The position numbers and the translations under genes are program-made. 64,000 nt of DNA. Origin: Tanypteryx hageni (lineage: Eukaryota; Arthropoda; Insecta; Odonata; Petaluridae). This document shows, piece after piece, positions 59,532 through 64,000 of this stretch (positions within the stretch are counted from its first letter, which is position 1; the number at the start of each line of letters is the position of its first letter). The notes under the pieces were generated by a model. That model was not told the DNA's origin. It made no database searches and saw only the letters and a list, made by a program, of their open reading frames with translations. Location of the stretch: positions 52,217,738 through 52,281,737 of the forward strand of contig CM054115.1 of the NCBI GenBank assembly GCA_028673005.1. Reading direction: 5' to 3'.

Positions 59532-60104
59532 TTGTAAGTAGCTTCAGCCTAAATTCGATAATTCGAACCCAGATAGGGTTAACGATCTGCGGCAGTTCCC
59601 GCCTAGGGATCCTTCAAGAGGCCCCTTAAATTTGCGGTGGAGGTCTGCCACATCAATCTAGACGGGAGTTTCGCGGACCGCTAACGTTTTTTATTATTTT
59701 ATCCATTACACATGAGTTTGCACTATCAAAGGGGAGTCAGAGCATAGGTATATATTTGTTAGTCTTTGATCTGATGCATCAAAACCTCGCGTGGGGAAAT
59801 TGCTCTGGTTGGATATTGAATATACTGTTCGTCGGAAAAAGTTGAGTTCGCTTTGTCCATCTTCAAGATTTAAATGATGTAACCTCTCTCTCTCTCACTA
59901 TTTTATTAATTATTTAATGTGGGCAATGATTGCGCCTCTGAATCACTAATGAAACTTCCAAGAAAATCTTATTTGTCCGCAGACTGGAAATAAGTTTTTT
60001 GGATGAGCAATACCTTGTGCACAGGATGTTACAAAACAATCTCTCTCATTCATTTATACGCGCAACGAATATATGATTAGTCACAAAGTGACGTGGCCTT
60101 TGAG
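59532..60104. other. Unassigned non-coding stretch
   Basis: Nothing is recognised except a short CT run near 59885-59900. GTCACAAAGTGAC at 60080-60092 is a small palindrome whose GTCACAAAGT word recurs twice downstream (about 60132 and 60199). Confidence 0.4.
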
Positions 60105-60146
60105 TATATAAGCATAGTGATAAACGGTGGTGTCACAAAGTCAGTC
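60105..60146 (+). promoter_or_regulatory. Candidate TATA box and initiator
   Basis: TATATAAG at 60105-60112 is a strong TATA match. TCAGTC at 60141-60146 fits the arthropod initiator TCAKTY. The spacing of 38 bases from TATA start to the initiator A is longer than the usual ~30, so the two may not act together. An ATG with ACC context follows at 60163. Confidence 0.3.
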
Positions 60147-60162
60147 AGCTACCTCGGCAACC

Positions 60163-60264
60163 ATGAGCCGAGATAAGCAATTCAACATTCGGTCGTGTGT
60201 CACAAAGTCTAAAAAAACGATGGGAATTAAAAGATGCAATCATTTGAATATTTTTTTATCCTAA
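60163..60264 (+). pseudogene. Short unrecognised reading frame, probably frameshifted
   Basis: A 33-codon frame starts MSRDKQF after a plausible promoter and ends at TAA just after a T7 run (60251-60257). A second frame, +1 relative to the first, opens at 60248 and continues for 66 codons to TAG at 60446-60448. It contains a protein-like stretch (SERLVSLFENVGLDDL). A single indel at the T-run would join the two into roughly 95-100 codons. The product matches nothing I know. It may be a decayed gene or transposon fragment, or chance. Confidence 0.25.
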
Positions 60265-60448
60265 GGCAGCATCCGAAAGACTCGTATCTCTTTTTGAAAA
60301 TGTAGGACTGGATGATTTAATAGCGGGTGGTAGAAACTCTGATGAGATCCGTAACCAGAAAAACGCCTTGGAGTTTCCGTTTCTCATTTATTATCAAAGG
60401 AGGGCTAGTTCTAGCAGAACTGTCTGCAATTTAATGGCATTTGGATAG

Positions 60449-62292
60449 ACCTAACCTCCCCTTTGCCCTTAAAACCAATTCAGACCACCATACCCCCGAC
60501 TCTCTTATGTACAAAATATTCTCCCTTCCAGTGAAAGACCGGCCCCAAACGGAATAAACATTTCGTCTTCTGTTTTACTTCGCGGAATTCAGCAGTCCTA
60601 GTCGCATCGTATGACGACGACTATATTCTTCAGTTGACCCGTCTACGTCAAAGATGGAGATTTATTAACCCCTTCACTTAATGGCATTACGGACGCCGAG
60701 CTCACTCATCCGTTTGCTATTTGTTAACCTCTTTTACCCCAATTGGCGCTCCCTCAGCCCCGCTGCGCCATTTGTTATTTAAGTTTTCGTTTCGCCGCAA
60801 TTGAAACATCGATGTGTGCTCGTGTTGCCATCTGTCGGACAAACAGGAAACTGCAACCGCGCACTATTTCATAGTCGTTTTCGCGGAGACGGCAGAAATT
60901 AAAATGAGGTTCAAGGACGATGGTCTTGAGGGTCGCGAAACTTATCCTGTAATATTGAAAGGCGGGACAAGTGGTTGGCGAGTTTACTATCGCGTCGGAA
61001 GAATAATGAAACGAGACGAAATAGTAGGCTGAGGAGCAAATGATGGCAATCTGAATCGATAATGACCGGCAATAACTCAGTTTTGATTGGTTAGTAGTAG
61101 TACGAGAGAGTTTATTCTTGGAATTACATTACTACAGTGTTTGTATGATGGCGGTATTTTGCTTCGCAAACATCGTGCCAAGAAAATGTTTTCATATTTT
61201 AAGATTTCCATCGCAGTATTTTTGAGGGTTGGCTTGTTTGCTGAGAAATTATTTCGGCATTGGTGATTCACATGTAATTTATATTATAGCGTTGGTTTAT
61301 TTTTCTTTTGACAAAAGTTTTATTGCGCAGTGATGTAGGTTTATAAAAATTATGAAGATATATTTACTTAATTATTATAAACTAACGAAGAGGGAATCAT
61401 GCAGCTATGCATTCTTATGTAAAAGTTTGAATTCCATTTTCACCTTTTCCTCATTGCCATAGTAGAATAGTCTTTTCTTGCCTTTTCTTAAAAACAAATA
61501 TACAATTTGAAATTTATAGTGAGCCGTAACTTAGGGGTACTTCATAATTAATACTTTTTTATTTTTATTTCCTAGTCGGTGCTACAAATCTTGGTATTTC
61601 CGGTGGCAACACCTTATTCTCAGTATTGATAAAAATGTACAAGTCGAGTGTTATCCCTGAACTTGGATAAAATTAGGGCGTTTTTTATTTTTCATGAGGA
61701 TCACACGTTGAAAACTTGTTTTATTTTCTACTCAGGTGCTACTTTCAATTTGTTTGATCTGTTCTCTGAAACCTGTTATTTAATGTGGAATCACTCCAAA
61801 TCATTTTGCCCAATGAATTACTTAACATTTTATCAAAAAATACTTTTATTGGAATACATCGTTCTGGGATTATTGCTTAACGTTTATCTTTTTAAAAAAT
61901 ATAATTCAAATTCAAAACATTGAAGCTGCAGCCAACCGAAAAACATTTCTACTTGTGTAGCGCCTTATTTGCGAGGCGTCCGGGAGTCCCACACCGATTT
62001 TTGTCGCCGCAGCAGTGCGTCTCACATAAACGACAGAGTTTGGTGAGGCGCGGAGGCGGGACCGTAGGCGGATTTAAGGCTTCGGAGGACCCTCTCCTCG
62101 CTCTTTATTTGGCGGTGGGACAGAAAAAATGTGCGACAAAGAGAAGGAAAAGGAACAAGGAGTAGTTTATTTTTTCCGTTAGATTGCTACTCAACGGTCG
62201 ACATCCCACGCGTTCGATTCGAAAGACTCTCTCGAATAAAGTGAGATTGAAAGGCAGGGAGATAGAGCGAGAGAGAGGGAGGTAGGGTTAGA
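60449..62292. other. Unassigned non-coding stretch
   Basis: No gene is recognised. Open frames at 60814-61032 and 61648-61923 are isolated and have no splice or domain support. GA-rich DNA at about 62245-62285 lies just before the next mobile element. Confidence 0.4.
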
Positions 62293-63315
62293 CCAAGTAG
62301 GAGTGTACACTGGTTTCGCGTGGTACAGAAGTGCTTTTCGTCGAATTCGCCGTAGTATAATAGTATACTAATACATTTGCTTTGAAATCAGAAAGTTATT
62401 TTTCCTTATATTGTGGTAGCCCTGCTTTTTAGATCCGTTCTAAACATATTCATCTCGTTTTCCCTTTCTATACTCGCCCTACAAACGAAATTTCTTTGAA
62501 ATCCGTTTAGCCAATACCTTCCAAATTCATAGTTACAGAAAATTTCTAACCTTGATATTGTGGTAGCCCTGTTTAGTCGACCCGGTTGAAATATGATATT
62601 TTGGTTATTTATTTATATGAAGATTAAATATACTATATTTGGTTAAAATTCATCGTGTCAGTTCTCTATAAATACGCGTAAAAATATTATTTAACTTTTT
62701 ACTGTGGTAGCTCTGCTCTTTAGCTCCGCTTTAAACATCTTGATTTTATTACGGTATGCTGTACAAATCTTATACAAAATTTAAATGTAATCCGTTCAGC
62801 CAATTCATTCCAAATCCTTAATTACTGAATGAGTTTAATTTGTAATTGTGGCACCCCTGTTTGGCGTATTCGGTGTAAATATATTAATATAGTTATATAT
62901 GTTTATATTATAAGTATTAAATGCGGTTAAAATTGATGTGGACAATTTAACACAAATATGCGTGAAAGACATTTTTTATTACTTTTATTGTGGCAGCCCT
63001 GTTTTTCATATCTATACTAAACAGTGTTATTTTGTTTTTCTATGTTGCCCACATCATTTATACAAAATTTCGTTGAAATCGGTTTGGCCAATTCCTTAAA
63101 AATTTACAATTACCGAAAAGTTAAACTTTGCAATTGTGACACTCCTGCTCAGTCGATCCGGTCCAAACGTACCATTTTGGTCATTAATTTATGTGTGTAT
63201 TCTATGTACCAAATTTGGTTGAAATCGATTAAACCAATTCTTCCCTGATATATGCGTACGGACGGACATCACGAAGATAATAGTGCTTTTCAGTAATGAC
63301 GAAAAGCACTAAAAA
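62293..63315 (+). mobile_element. Helentron/HINE-like element, copy 2 (most complete)
   Basis: 5-prime end near CAAGTAGGAGTGTACACTGG, then GTGGTACAG and AGTGCTTTTCGTC (62330-62342). Six degenerate units follow, marked by TTGTGGYASCCCTG at about 62411, 62558, 62702, 62846, 62988 and 63133, that is every 142-147 bp. They alternate between two unit types, giving a ~290-bp higher-order period. Units share TTTGGTTGAAATCGG and CCAATTCCTTCC-like words. The 3-prime end has GGACGGAC, 14 bases, and a 10-bp hairpin (63282-63291 with 63301-63310) whose stem inverts the subterminal motif, then AAAAA. No protein is encoded. Structure matches Helentron-associated elements; sequence identity to a named family is not claimed. 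Confidence 0.65.
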
Positions 63316-63650
63316 GGAAGAGGGGAAATGTGCGGGCAGAGAAAGAGAGAAAGGAGCAGAAATAGCGGGAGGAGTGAGAGGGAGAGCGATGAAGATAGAG
63401 AGAGAGAGATGCCCAATGGAGACAGGAAATAAAGACAGAGAGACAGGAAGAGAGAGGCAGGGAGAGAGAGTGAGAGGGAGAGAAAGGGAGAGAGTGATGC
63501 GTAGAGCGATGGAGAGATAGATACAAAAATAGAAGAGACACACAAAGAGGAGAGAGGAAATAAAGACGGAGAGAGAGGGAGGAAAGTAGAGAGACACAGT
63601 AAGGAGAGAGCTACAGAAGCAAAGAGACAGAGAGAGGTAGAGGGAAAAGC
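63316..63650. repeat. GA-rich low-complexity tract
   Basis: The plus strand is dominated by GAGAGAGA/GGGAGAGA units with occasional ACA words. It directly abuts the 3-prime A-run of the Helentron-like copy. Confidence 0.9.
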
Positions 63651-64000
63651 AGTTTCGTTTGCCGTTGACCAAAAGGGTTTTCTTTCAAACTACTCGATCG
63701 TCGAGAGATGTGGGAGGTTTTCCGTTTTATTTTTTTCCGGACTAGTTAAGAGAGCTGAAGCACCAGCACCACCAGGCTCCCCTTTTAAGGCCGTGGGGAA
63801 GGGTAAGAATACTAAATAGACTTCCCTCACCGCGGGTGTAGAAAGTAATAAAAGAGCAATATCCTTTTCGGGGCGATGGCAGGAGGTCTCTAGGAATGGA
63901 ATTGGAGGGTCGTGGAGGCGTGGAGGGGGGTCCTCGAAAAAATTAAGTGGGGCTCCCGTAGGGGGGAAGTACACCCGAAGAACCTCTCATTTCTCCTTCG
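63651..64000. other. Unassigned non-coding stretch at window end
   Basis: No gene or repeat is recognised in the last 350 bases. Confidence 0.4.

Noticed and set aside
61648..61923. 91-codon hydrophobic frame
   Set aside because: AT-rich DNA yields F/L/Y/K-rich frames by chance; no receptor or enzyme motif seen.

Overview
The window reads as non-coding eukaryotic nuclear DNA, most likely from an arthropod and probably an insect. The grounds are: no operons or dense reading frames; no CpG depletion (CG-containing words are common, unlike vertebrate bulk DNA); many short non-autonomous DNA transposons; a tRNA-derived SINE with an AAAT-type tail; a Tigger/pogo transposase remnant; and Helentron/DINE-like repeats of the kind known from insects. 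I cannot name the species, and no complete host gene is recognisable. Nearly all open frames are either low-complexity shadows or chance frames. The stretch is probably intergenic or lies inside a very long intron. One short segment (3940-4023) looks like an internal exon with good splice signals.

Layout. 1-4250 is mostly unique sequence with the candidate exon near its end. 4253-5590 is a 1.3-kb purine-only-like tract. 5957-6179 is a clean TA-flanked MITE. 7797-8160 is a CT-rich microsatellite. 12916-13576 is a degenerate hAT-like element whose relative sits at 59271-59531. 18875-19590 is a duplicated repeat with a SINE inserted into its second copy. 21994-22501 is a hAT MITE with an almost perfect 8-bp target duplication. 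23840-24485 holds three TA microsatellites and another hAT remnant. 26151-27215 is an element with Tigger-type termini and TA duplication, carrying a nested Helentron-like repeat. 31-36.4 kb holds inverted and tandem repeats and a further Helentron-like terminus. 40694-41023 is a C-rich 16/17-bp minisatellite. 43916-44118 is a hAT MITE built of TCGATACTTT repeats. 47216-48244, 51683-52254 and 62293-63315 are three copies of one Helentron-like family made of ~145-bp tandem units. 52685-53985 is a decayed Tigger element joined to one of those copies, with a perfect 427-bp tandem duplication across the joint and a perfect 34-bp palindrome in its tail. 55108-55462 and 57473-57742 are hAT remnants. 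60105-60448 has a TATA-like box before a short frameshifted reading frame.

The main result is structural. Five loci, belonging to four different hairpin sequences, share one terminal layout: a T-run, then a hairpin, then 10-17 bases, then a (GTCY)n tract. At two of the families this is followed by tandem units of about 145-155 bp. That is the architecture described for Helentron-associated (HINE/DINE-type) non-autonomous rolling-circle elements, and it links otherwise unrelated repeats in the window. Nothing here indicates a cooperating gene system.
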